Part shown: piece by piece, positions 24,315 to 32,687 of the stretch
How the letters are laid out: each line of letters opens with the position of its first letter
Numbering within the stretch: the stretch's first letter is position 1
NCBI GenBank assembly: GCA_017511185.1
Contig: JAFWLF010000085.1
Coordinates: 62,001-126,000, forward strand
Source: RGIG5612 sp017511185
Lineage (GTDB): Bacteria > Bacillota > Clostridia > Lachnospirales > Lachnospiraceae
Direction of reading: 5' to 3'
DNA: 64,000 bases
Position numbers and translations under genes: made by a program
Notes under the pieces: generated by a model
What the model was told of the DNA's origin: nothing
What the model saw: the letters and a program-made list of their open reading frames with translations, nothing else
The model's database searches: none

Positions 24315-25046
24315 TTACCGATGTAAATATTTATCTGTCCTGGATACCTTTCGGATCAGCAGGAACGAGACAATAAACAGGATCACGACAAAGACAATAA
24401 AGTACCAGTTGAGGGATGTATTCTCTTTTGTTGCAATATAATCGTAGGTGCCGTGAAGCAGCGCAGGGATCACAACTGCCAGTACACTGAATAAGGTACA
24501 CAGTTCTTTCTGGTTCCTGATGCTGTATTTTTTTGCCAGCGCGTAAAAGACACCCATAAAGACTCCAAAGCATGCGTGCCCCGGAATGGCTGTTACGGCT
24601 CTTACGATCGCTGTCGCAAATCCGTAGGAGAGGACGTAACTGATATTTTCCCAGATAGCAAAACCCAAAGAAACAAATACAGCGTATACGACGCCGTCAT
24701 ACTGGCAATCAAATTCTGGAGATCGCCAGCTCCTTCTGCGCAGCATAAAATACTTTGCGCCTTCTTCCGAAAAAGCAACGATAATAAAATAAAGGATGAT
24801 ATTGTATGCAGCGGATGTGCTGCTGACAGTAATGTTCAGCAGGAGAGAGAGCACCCGCTCCAGGACTAAAGCGATCAAAGAGGAGAGAACTCCAGCTATG
24901 ATCAGCCGCCAAAGCATGGCAGGACTTTCTCTCTCCAGATGATCTGCTTTGTAGACATAGATCATCAGCCCGATCGCAGGGATCACTGCTGCAAAGATCA
25001 GGATTATGTTATAAGTCATGATCGGTTGAAAAAGATAATAAAACAT
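24315..25046 (-). CDS. prsW: PrsW-family intramembrane protease, copy B
   Basis: This 243-residue paralogue of the protein at 15388-16119 has the same length, membrane layout and motifs (SEEGAKYF, FAIWENISY, PGHACFG, LLHGTYDY). The DNA remains alignable base for base over the gene, which points to a fairly recent duplication. The sequence before its ATG has no clear Shine-Dalgarno, unlike copy A. Copy B may be weakly translated. It faces the 5'-nucleotidase gene divergently. The two copies flank the ECF sigma operon, their probable client. Confidence 0.86.
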   Translation of the reverse strand: MFYYLFQPIMTYNIILIFAAVIPAIGLMIYVYKADHLERESPAMLWRLIIAGVLSSLIALVLERVLSLLLNITVSSTSAAYNIILYFIIVAFSEEGAKYFMLRRRSWRSPEFDCQYDGVVYAVFVSLGFAIWENISYVLSYGFATAIVRAVTAIPGHACFGVFMGVFYALAKKYSIRNQKELCTLFSVLAVVIPALLHGTYDYIATKENTSLNWYFIVFVVILFIVSFLLIRKVSRTDKYLHR

Positions 25047-25148
25047 GAATAAAGTTTAACATAAAAAAGGCGGAGTGCGGTTTTTCTTTTATAATCTGGT
25101 ATAATCATGGAGATATATCATTAAAGAGATCGACATAAGGAGTAGCCA

Positions 25149-26864
25149 ATGAAAAAAATAATCATCTGTTTACTTATCACAGTTTGTATGGTGCTTGGTT
25201 GCGCCTGCAGCAGTTCAACGCCACAACCGGAAGGAAGTGGAAGCGCAGCAGCGGAACCGCAGAGCGAAACCGCACAAGCAGCAGAAAAAAACGGGGACGT
25301 CTATATCATATATACCTCTGATGTGCATTGTGGTGTGGATCAGGGATTTGGCTTTGCCGGACTGCAGGAGATCCGCAATTCCCTGGAGGAGCAGGGCTTC
25401 ACAACCATTCTTGTAGACGATGGCGATTTTATACAGGGTGAATTGATCGGAGCGATGACAAAAGGCAAGTCGATCATCGAGATGATGAATGCACTCAAGT
25501 ATGATGTGGTGATCCCGGGTAATCATGAGTTTGATTATGGAGTGGATCAGTTCATGAAACTGGTGGAGATGGCAGAATTCCCGGTCATTTGCTGTAACTT
25601 TAATAAACAGGGGAAACTTGTATGCGCGCCATACATCATCAAGGAAGCGGCAGGGATAAAGATTGCGTTTGTCGGTGTGACTACACCAAAGACGATCACT
25701 GCCTCCACACCAAAGTTTTTCCAGGATGAAAAGGGAGAATATATATACGATTTTATGCAGGATGAGACCGGCGGAAAGCTGTATCAGGCCGTGCAGGATG
25801 CCGTGGATGCAGCCAGAGCGGATGGAGCGGACTATGTATATTTATTGGCTCATTTAGGGAATGAGATGGTCTGCAGTCCGTGGACTTATGCAGATGTCGT
25901 TTCCAATACGAACGGGATCGATGTGGTGCTGGATGGGCACAGCCATGACACCGAGCAGGTCGTCATGAAGAATAAAGATGGAAAGCAGGTTCCGCGTTCT
26001 GCATGTGGCACAAAAATGAATGCCATTGGATACAGCCGGATTTCCGCAGAAAAAGGAATTGAAGAAACAAATATCTGGAGCTGGCCGAATGCCACAAGTG
26101 CGGTCAAACTGTTCCATATAGAAAACAATGTGCAGGATCTGGTCACGGAAGAATTCCGGAAAATGGATGAGCAGCTGGGGAAGGTGATCGCGCATTCAGA
26201 AGTAGTGCTGACGATGAACGATCCGGAAGCGAAAGATGAATCCGGAAATCCAATCCGTATGATCCGGCGGGCAGAAACCAATCTTGGGGATTTCTGCGCG
26301 GATGCGGTCCGGTCAGTGAGAAATTGTGACATCGGGATCATAGGCGGCGGCAATATTCGCGACAGTCTGGATAAAGGGGATGTAAGTTATCGGAGTTTAA
26401 AGAGCATTTTCCCGTGGGGAAATGATATTGTTGTTGTGGAAGCAACCGGACAGCAGGTGCTGGATGCCCTGGAGTGGGGCAGCAGGATGGTGCCGGAGGA
26501 AAGCGGAGCTTTCCTGCAGGTATCCGGATTGTCATATGAGATCGATGTGACCATTCCAACCAGCTGCGTGGCAGATGTCAACGGACTCTTTGATCATGTC
26601 GCAGGACAAAGACGAGTCAAGAACGTAAAAGTAGCAGGAGAACCGATCGATCCAAACAAAACCTATACGGTTGCCGGCAACAGTTATGTCCTTCTGAACC
26701 ATGGCGATGGGTTTACTGCTTTTGACGGAGCTAAAATTGTTGCAGACAGGATCAAAAAGGATGATGAGCTCCTGGTCGATTATGTTGTTGATACACTTGG
26801 CGGAACGGTTGGGGAACAATATGCGGATCCATACGGGCAGGGCAGGATCACAATCCTGCAGTAA
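25149..26864 (+). CDS. Surface lipoprotein 5'-nucleotidase / metallophosphoesterase (UshA/YfkN type)
   Basis: The 571-residue precursor has a lipoprotein-type signal (MVLGCAC) and a two-domain 5'-nucleotidase architecture. The metallophosphatase motifs appear in order: TSDVHCG, DDGDFIQGE, PGNHEFDYG, LLAHLGNE and DGHSHD. The C-terminal substrate domain shows NLGDFCADAVRS, GGGNIRDSLDKGD and NSYVLLNHGDGF. It should release phosphate from extracellular nucleotides or related esters. The start follows ATAAGGAGTAGCC. Two TATAAT boxes (25090-25095 and 25100-25105) lie upstream. It ends in a strong terminator shared with the convergent hydrolase gene. Confidence 0.9.
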   Translation: MKKIIICLLITVCMVLGCACSSSTPQPEGSGSAAAEPQSETAQAAEKNGDVYIIYTSDVHCGVDQGFGFAGLQEIRNSLEEQGFTTILVDDGDFIQGELIGAMTKGKSIIEMMNALKYDVVIPGNHEFDYGVDQFMKLVEMAEFPVICCNFNKQGKLVCAPYIIKEAAGIKIAFVGVTTPKTITASTPKFFQDEKGEYIYDFMQDETGGKLYQAVQDAVDAARADGADYVYLLAHLGNEMVCSPWTYADVVSNTNGIDVVLDGHSHDTEQVVMKNKDGKQVPRSACGTKMNAIGYSRISAEKGIEETNIWSWPNATSAVKLFHIENNVQDLVTEEFRKMDEQLGKVIAHSEVVLTMNDPEAKDESGNPIRMIRRAETNLGDFCADAVRSVRNCDIGIIGGGNIRDSLDKGDVSYRSLKSIFPWGNDIVVVEATGQQVLDALEWGSRMVPEESGAFLQVSGLSYEIDVTIPTSCVADVNGLFDHVAGQRRVKNVKVAGEPIDPNKTYTVAGNSYVLLNHGDGFTAFDGAKIVADRIKKDDELLVDYVVDTLGGTVGEQYADPYGQGRITILQ

Positions 26865-26883
26865 ATAGTTATGACGAGTAAAA

Positions 26884-26910
26884 GCCGCTGCATGATGCAG
26901 CGGCCTTTTT
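26884..26910. terminator. Terminator between the 5'-nucleotidase and the convergent hydrolase
   Basis: GCCGCTGCAT-G-ATGCAGCGGC (26884-26904) is a perfect 10-bp stem followed by CTTTTT. The stop of the minus-strand gene lies at its right edge. Confidence 0.8.
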
Positions 26911-29143
26911 ATGTTGATGCCTGAAGTTGTTCTGACTTAGGTTCTTTTGGTTTTTTGCGTCTCCACATCAGCAGATAGATCAGCACCGTGAATACAATGT
27001 AGGCGATCAGCTCTACCAGACCTTTGTTGAAAGTGAAATCCCCGATCAGCAGACTGGTCAAAATCTCATATACTACCAGAGCACCGGTCAGAATGAAGAA
27101 TGTCTTCAACCCTTTTTTGTGATACCGGTATCCTTTCAATGCATATACAATAAGAACGATACAGACCACGACTGCAGGGATAAATCTTGCCAGCGTAATG
27201 TGCGGGATAAAATACCACATAGCTACTTCCAGTATCGCAAAGATGAAGGCGATAACAAAATGCCAGATAAAAGCGACGGTCATATTTCTTTTTCTTTTCT
27301 TTTTGACCCGGATGATGGCCAAAATAATGGAAGCGATCATCTGAAGGATCAGAAAGACGATGATGATCATCAGTTTATTAACCAGACCGGAAACAGTCAT
27401 ACGCACCACTTCATTGTTTTCCAGGCGCATTGCTGTTGTAGGTGAATAGAATGGCTCCAGAATGGAGGACACCTCTATATAGTCACTTTCTTCCGGTTCG
27501 ATGGCTCTGCCATCTGTAGAAGTCACGATCGTGGCAGTCTCACCATTGCTCATAAGGTAGGAATAAAAATCATCTGCCTGTGCCTTGACCGTATGCCCGC
27601 TATACAAAAGACCGGTATAGGTGATTGTCTGAGGCAATGTTGATCGGGAGGTGATCTTTACCTGAATGCTGTGGTCAGCAGGAAGCGTGATCACCATTTT
27701 ATCCTGCAGGCAGTTCACATCCGGAAATGAGAACGGTTCTACTTTGCCGTCTACCAGCTCTTTGCCGTCAGATGTTACCGTCTTGAGGATGTAATCTCCG
27801 TCCATGATCTCTGCGTCTACAATGCCGTAGATCACCAGCCGGATATAGTCTGTGTTTTCAGAAAATAATGCAGCAGGATCATCGGAGGCAAACATCATGG
27901 CCAGATATTCAAACGGATAATGAGCGTGAAACAGGTTGGCAATTCCAAATTGAGGATCCCACATTTCCGGAGGCATGTCGGCTAATGAACCTTTCAGAAA
28001 CTCACCCAGAAGAGAGCTCAGATATCTTTGCAGAGCCTTCAGCTCCATTCCGTGCTCTTTATCATGCCGCCCATAGTATGTCAGAGCTTTTAAAAGGACT
28101 GTCAGAGCGTCCATTGTCTCGTCACTTTTTGACAGGACATCCAGGACCGCCGGCTGCAGGTACTGCTTATAGACAGACGGTTCCGGAAGCAGCATCAGCA
28201 GATAATCCATAATAGTCCGTAAATGGTTCGTGATCTCGGAATTTGTCAGCATCTTTGCCCCAAGCATTTTCTGGTAGAGTTTATCTGCCTGTTCCATTAC
28301 AGGCCCGCAGTCAGAATCCGTCTCCAGTGCTACCATATAGAGATCGTTGCCATAATGGCCGTAACTCCAGTCTTCCAGAGGGACCTTCGGAACCGGATCG
28401 TCTTTCTGCATGATGTTAAAAATATTCGGATAAGGAGAAGGCTCTCTGGTTGTACAAGGTGTTGCAAACGTATAGGCATAAACATCATCAAAAATGCCGG
28501 CATCTGTTAAATCTGCAGCTGTGATATTGGATGTGGCAGCAGCCCGGCTGAACCCTGCGATCCAAAGTTTTACTGGACCGTCAGCAGGATGGCGGTCCAT
28601 ATAATCCCGGATCGCTGCCTGGACCTTCTTTGATGCATCGTAGAAACCTTCTGACCGGTCTTTATCTCCTACCGTCAGATTGCTTGCCCATTCTGCGGCA
28701 TAGTTGCCTCCGCAAACCCCGCAGGCAAGTATGGTGGTATCGTTGATCTTTTTTGTAGCAAGCCCATAGGCGATCGAATCTGTTTCCGGTTCCTTGCGGT
28801 ACGTTTCTGATTCTATTTCCCCAAATCCCATATCCTCAAAGAACTCGATCAGATAGTCATCCTGAGCTTCCGGGTGATCGATGTCACGGAAGGCTGCCAG
28901 GGCAAGTCCCAGGGAAAGCCTTGCGAAATTGTGATTGTATTGATCAGATGGCAGGGTGAAGAAGGTATCCGAATAAGGATACTCCCAGGAAACGTGTTTA
29001 TAAAAAGTTATAAACTGCCCGGTAACATATCGGATATCTGTCTCTCTGCTTTCATCTGCACGGGTCTGTAAGGATGCAGCTCCGGTAATCAGCAGAAGGA
29101 AGCAGAGCAGAGTGCCCATTAATTTTATTAGAGTCTTTTTCAC
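26909..29143 (-). CDS. Lipase-like alpha/beta hydrolase with a five-helix membrane C-terminus
   Basis: The 744-residue protein has a signal peptide (LLCFLLLITGAASL) and a lipase class 3-like domain with nucleophile elbow AGFSRAAATSN near residue 195. An acidic/histidine region, DDPVPKVPLEDWSYGHYG, may supply the remaining triad. The C-terminal 150 residues contain about five membrane helices. The catalytic part is predicted outside the cell, tethered by the helices. Translation appears to use GTG behind GAAAGGACCC. The substrate is unknown; an esterase acting on lipids or teichoic acid is possible. Coding on the opposite strand isolates it from the sigma operon. Confidence 0.75.
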   Translation of the reverse strand: MKKTLIKLMGTLLCFLLLITGAASLQTRADESRETDIRYVTGQFITFYKHVSWEYPYSDTFFTLPSDQYNHNFARLSLGLALAAFRDIDHPEAQDDYLIEFFEDMGFGEIESETYRKEPETDSIAYGLATKKINDTTILACGVCGGNYAAEWASNLTVGDKDRSEGFYDASKKVQAAIRDYMDRHPADGPVKLWIAGFSRAAATSNITAADLTDAGIFDDVYAYTFATPCTTREPSPYPNIFNIMQKDDPVPKVPLEDWSYGHYGNDLYMVALETDSDCGPVMEQADKLYQKMLGAKMLTNSEITNHLRTIMDYLLMLLPEPSVYKQYLQPAVLDVLSKSDETMDALTVLLKALTYYGRHDKEHGMELKALQRYLSSLLGEFLKGSLADMPPEMWDPQFGIANLFHAHYPFEYLAMMFASDDPAALFSENTDYIRLVIYGIVDAEIMDGDYILKTVTSDGKELVDGKVEPFSFPDVNCLQDKMVITLPADHSIQVKITSRSTLPQTITYTGLLYSGHTVKAQADDFYSYLMSNGETATIVTSTDGRAIEPEESDYIEVSSILEPFYSPTTAMRLENNEVVRMTVSGLVNKLMIIIVFLILQMIASIILAIIRVKKKRKRNMTVAFIWHFVIAFIFAILEVAMWYFIPHITLARFIPAVVVCIVLIVYALKGYRYHKKGLKTFFILTGALVVYEILTSLLIGDFTFNKGLVELIAYIVFTVLIYLLMWRRKKPKEPKSEQLQAST

Positions 29144-29168
29144 AAGCAGGGTCCTTTCTAGTCGCGTC

Positions 29169-30581
29169 TTACAGTACCAGATTTTTCATGACTTCCTGCA
29201 GATCATCATAGTCTTCAATATGCTTAAGCTGCTCCATGGCTTTTTCTATTTTATCAGACGGCAGGATGATCTGTGCGTTGTTAAAGAATCTCTTATCCAG
29301 GTCTTCCTGTGTAATGCGGTAGCCGTCTTTGTTGGTGCCGGAAGAGTAGTCACATTCGGCAGTATAAGTCTGGCCGTGTGCATCGATCTCCACTTTAGCA
29401 TACCAGGACAGAGGATCCGTCTTTTTCTGCTCATAATAGCGCTCGGACCGCAGCATTTTGACTTTGCTCATGAAACTGCGGATGCGAGGGTCTGTGAGGG
29501 CGGATTTATTCTGCCATGCCGGGCCGACTTCGTAACCGTATAATGCCATTGCTAATGTATACGGACCGGAGAACTGTGCATCCACCTGGTTGCTGACTGC
29601 CATCTGGTCCGGATGCGCTACAAAGTCCGCACTGTAGCAGCGGATCTCATCGATCTCGTTCGGTCCAAAGTGATGTTCTTCCATGAGTTTATAAAAGCAG
29701 TCCAGATCCGAATGCAGATATCTGCATGCCGGGTAAGGTTTGAGCCCCATTGTAAGCCATTTCCATGTTTTTCCGATATCCCGTACCACTTCTTCCGGTT
29801 CCCATACACCAGGGATCCTGCAGTAGATAGCAGGGAAGCCATATTCGCTGTCCAGTGTATAGGCGTTGCCTGTATAGCCAAGGGAGGCCAGCTGTGCCGC
29901 ACAGACAGCAGAATGTGCCAGCCAGGCTGCCGGGAAGTATTTGATCATTGTTTTAGGCATGGTGTTTTCCCAGTCTCTGCAGATCGGGAGAGAACAGATG
30001 CCGGCCGAAATGCCAATGCACTGGGCGAGCTGCTCGCGGGAAAGACCCAGCAGCATGCCGCAAGCTACGGCTGCGCCAATGATATGTTCGTTGGAATTGC
30101 CAAACACATCCGGTGTTTTGCCTGTTTCTGCCAGACTTCTTCTCATGGCATTCATCAGGACATCAGAAAGCCGGATGGCAACTTCGCCTCCAACGGCAAG
30201 TGCTGTCAGCATTTCTTTTCCGGTGGAATGCTGTTGCTCTGCGATTGCCATGACAGCAGGCATCAGGATCGGAGGGATGTGAGGGACCGGATCATAATCC
30301 AGACCATTCTGCAGTTCTCCGTTTGCCAGAGCGGCAGCGGCAGCGCTGACTTTTTCTCCTGTGCCGAGCACCGTTGCTTCCGGAAATCCGCCGGTCATTT
30401 TGGCGAACTGTATACCAATCTTTCCCTTGTCAGATGCGATACCGCCTAAGGTGTTGCTGACTGCGTCAAAAAGCAGTGTCTTAGTGATGTCGATGACTTC
30501 CTTGGGCAGGGTGTCATATGTGCGGTGTGCTTCCACAAAATCAAGAAGAGAATCTGTAACATTTACTTTGTTTTCACCCAT
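29169..30581 (-). CDS. MmgE/PrpD family protein, copy 1
   Basis: The family includes 2-methylcitrate dehydratase, cis-aconitate decarboxylase and iminodisuccinate epimerase. The 470-residue protein has the expected long helical core (VDAFSN-like FDAVSNTLGGIASDKG near residue 30, ALANGELQNGLDYDPV near residue 87) and the C-terminal lid domain. It lies 151 bases from the divergent copy 2. The two proteins are distant paralogues, not recent duplicates. The start is preceded by AAAGGAGAAG. With no citrate-cycle genes beside it, the exact substrate cannot be stated; a tricarboxylic or dicarboxylic acid is expected. Confidence 0.85.
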   Translation of the reverse strand: MGENKVNVTDSLLDFVEAHRTYDTLPKEVIDITKTLLFDAVSNTLGGIASDKGKIGIQFAKMTGGFPEATVLGTGEKVSAAAAALANGELQNGLDYDPVPHIPPILMPAVMAIAEQQHSTGKEMLTALAVGGEVAIRLSDVLMNAMRRSLAETGKTPDVFGNSNEHIIGAAVACGMLLGLSREQLAQCIGISAGICSLPICRDWENTMPKTMIKYFPAAWLAHSAVCAAQLASLGYTGNAYTLDSEYGFPAIYCRIPGVWEPEEVVRDIGKTWKWLTMGLKPYPACRYLHSDLDCFYKLMEEHHFGPNEIDEIRCYSADFVAHPDQMAVSNQVDAQFSGPYTLAMALYGYEVGPAWQNKSALTDPRIRSFMSKVKMLRSERYYEQKKTDPLSWYAKVEIDAHGQTYTAECDYSSGTNKDGYRITQEDLDKRFFNNAQIILPSDKIEKAMEQLKHIEDYDDLQEVMKNLVL

Positions 30582-30733
30582 TTTTCTTCTCCTTTAATAA
30601 CTGTTCAAACTTGATAATTTAATAATATAATAATAAATGAAGAGGGGATTATTTCAAGCAGAAACTTGCTTTGTTGCCTGCTGTAGGATAGACTAATTAC
30701 AGGATTTCTATTTTTTGTGGGGGGATTAGTTTT

Positions 30734-32152
30734 ATGAAGTTAGAAGAGGCAAAATTAAGGCCACCAAAGGCAACGGAACTTCTTTGTCATAATCTGGTAA
30801 ATACAAAATTCGAAGACCTCAGTGAAGATAATGTGCGCATTTTCAAGGACAGGCTGCTGGATATGACAGGCTGTATTTTTGGAGGAGCCGTCGTTCCGGA
30901 AGATCAGTTTTTGATTCAGAAACTCATCGACTGGGGCGGTAAGGAAGAGGCACCCCTCTTTGCAAGAAGCGGAAAGCTTCCAATGCCAAACGCCGTCATG
31001 GCAAACAGCATCACCGCCAGAGCAAATGACTATGGCAGCATGTTTTTCCATATCAAAAATGACAAGATCGCTTCCCACGCCGGGGAGACACTGATCCCAA
31101 TGGGACTGACGCTGGCTGCTGCGCAGCCGACCTCCGGCAAAGAGTTTATTGCCAACAATGTGGCAGCAGAAGATGTGACCGCCAGGATCCTGTACACCCT
31201 GCCTGTCAGATGGCCTACCGACATGCTCATGGTATCATCGGCAGCGGCGGCACTTGCCTCCCGTTATTACAAGCTGGATGAAGAGGAGACTAAGGCGGCA
31301 TTGAGTTACGCCGCGTTGAACTCTACCGATCCGGCAAACTCCTATTTTGATTATTGTCAGGATTTCAAATATCACAACGGTGCCGGCGCACAGATGGGCA
31401 TCATGGCCTGCGAGCTGGCAAAAGGCGGATGGAGAGGCCTGGAGGATCCGTACTACGGACACTGGGGACTGATCTCCATGCAGCTTCCAAAGAACGATGG
31501 AAGCATCCTGCCGGATCTTTATAACGATGCTTTTGATGATGTCGGAAAAGTTTATTACACAGAGGCCAGCTTTAAACGCGGACCGGGCGGTATTCCAACC
31601 TCGTCCGCTGCATCCTGCGGCAAAGGGGTCCGGAAAAAGATCGAAGAGCACTACGGAACGTTTGATCCGGCACAGATCAAGGAGTTCCATCTATACAGAA
31701 CTATAAACATTTCTGATAATTATTACTGCAATCCGTTCAAACTGAGAAATCATACCAATGCACTGTTCAGCTATCAGTTTGCAGCATGCTGCGCTATGTT
31801 AAACGGAAATGTCAGCGTGGCATATGTTCAGACACCTGCGATCCTGGAGGATCCTTATCTGATCCCTTTGACAGAAGGTTCTACCATGGGTACGTTTGAG
31901 ACAGACGGCGATGCCAAACTCATGAAGATCGTTGTTGAGATGAAGGATGGCAAAGTGTTTGAAGATATAGAGGATTATTCCGCAGCCATGCACACCTATC
32001 CGACGCGGGAGTTTTTGCTTGGCAAATTCTGGGATCAGTTCAACACTTTTGGAAATCTTCCAAAATCGACAGGCGAAAAGATCATTGAACTTGCGGATAA
32101 AATTGAAACCCTCACTGATATGAGAGAGTATACAGATCTGCTTGTTCTTTGA
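30734..32152 (+). CDS. MmgE/PrpD family protein, copy 2
   Basis: The 472-residue protein is a second MmgE/PrpD member, with MTGCIFGGAVVPEDQ near residue 38, NSITARANDYGSMFFHI near residue 94 (equivalent to the family's N-x-x-x-x-HxxDFDD region) and the typical lid. The family's usual HxxD/FDD residues near this position are altered to NDYGS, so activity may differ from the standard enzymes. The gene is divergent from copy 1 and follows TGTGGGGGGATTAG. The shared 152-base gap is AT-rich and could hold both promoters. Confidence 0.82.
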   Translation: MKLEEAKLRPPKATELLCHNLVNTKFEDLSEDNVRIFKDRLLDMTGCIFGGAVVPEDQFLIQKLIDWGGKEEAPLFARSGKLPMPNAVMANSITARANDYGSMFFHIKNDKIASHAGETLIPMGLTLAAAQPTSGKEFIANNVAAEDVTARILYTLPVRWPTDMLMVSSAAAALASRYYKLDEEETKAALSYAALNSTDPANSYFDYCQDFKYHNGAGAQMGIMACELAKGGWRGLEDPYYGHWGLISMQLPKNDGSILPDLYNDAFDDVGKVYYTEASFKRGPGGIPTSSAASCGKGVRKKIEEHYGTFDPAQIKEFHLYRTINISDNYYCNPFKLRNHTNALFSYQFAACCAMLNGNVSVAYVQTPAILEDPYLIPLTEGSTMGTFETDGDAKLMKIVVEMKDGKVFEDIEDYSAAMHTYPTREFLLGKFWDQFNTFGNLPKSTGEKIIELADKIETLTDMREYTDLLVL

Positions 32153-32174
32153 TGTAATAAAAAGAACAAATCAT

Positions 32175-32687
32175 TTAATCCTTCAATGATGAATATGCGA
32201 TCAGTTCTGCGGCTTTCTTCCGGAGTGTATTTTCGTACTCTTCTTTTTCTACCAGCTGCAGAGCTCCGAATGGACAGACCCTGACACAGGCAGGTTCCAG
32301 ACCGTGTTTGACACGGGTAAGGCAGCCATCGCATTTTTCCATTTTGCCTTCTTTGTTATAGGTTGGAGCGGCAAACGGGCAGGCCATTGCACAGCTGTGA
32401 CAGCCAATGCAGTTGGTATTATCGTAAATGGTAAAGCCAGTTTCCGGATCTTTTTTCAGGCAGCCCGAAGGGCAGGACTGGATGCATGGTGCATCCTCGC
32501 AGTGCATACAGGCAAGAGACATGAAAGTCATTTTGTCCTCCGGATCAGGACCGGATTCCAGAGTAAAGCATTGACGGAACGGGCGATCGCCTGCTGTGAC
32601 ATCTATATCATTCTGATCCATGCAGGCGACGGCGCATGCACTGCAGCCCACACATTTTCTTTTATCCAGTATAAACATATAACTCAT
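32175..32687 (-). CDS. Four-cluster ferredoxin subunit (DmsB/NrfC type) of a molybdoenzyme
   Basis: The 170-residue protein carries four cysteine groups that can hold four [4Fe-4S] clusters: CVGCSACAVAC, CMHCEDAPCIQSC, CIGCHSCAMAC and CDGCLTR with CVRVC. It passes electrons to or from the large molybdopterin subunit. Its start overlaps the large-subunit stop by four bases (ATGA), so the two are produced together. There is no membrane subunit nearby, so the complex is probably cytosolic. Confidence 0.93.
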   Translation of the reverse strand: MSYMFILDKRKCVGCSACAVACMDQNDIDVTAGDRPFRQCFTLESGPDPEDKMTFMSLACMHCEDAPCIQSCPSGCLKKDPETGFTIYDNTNCIGCHSCAMACPFAAPTYNKEGKMEKCDGCLTRVKHGLEPACVRVCPFGALQLVEKEEYENTLRKKAAELIAYSSLKD

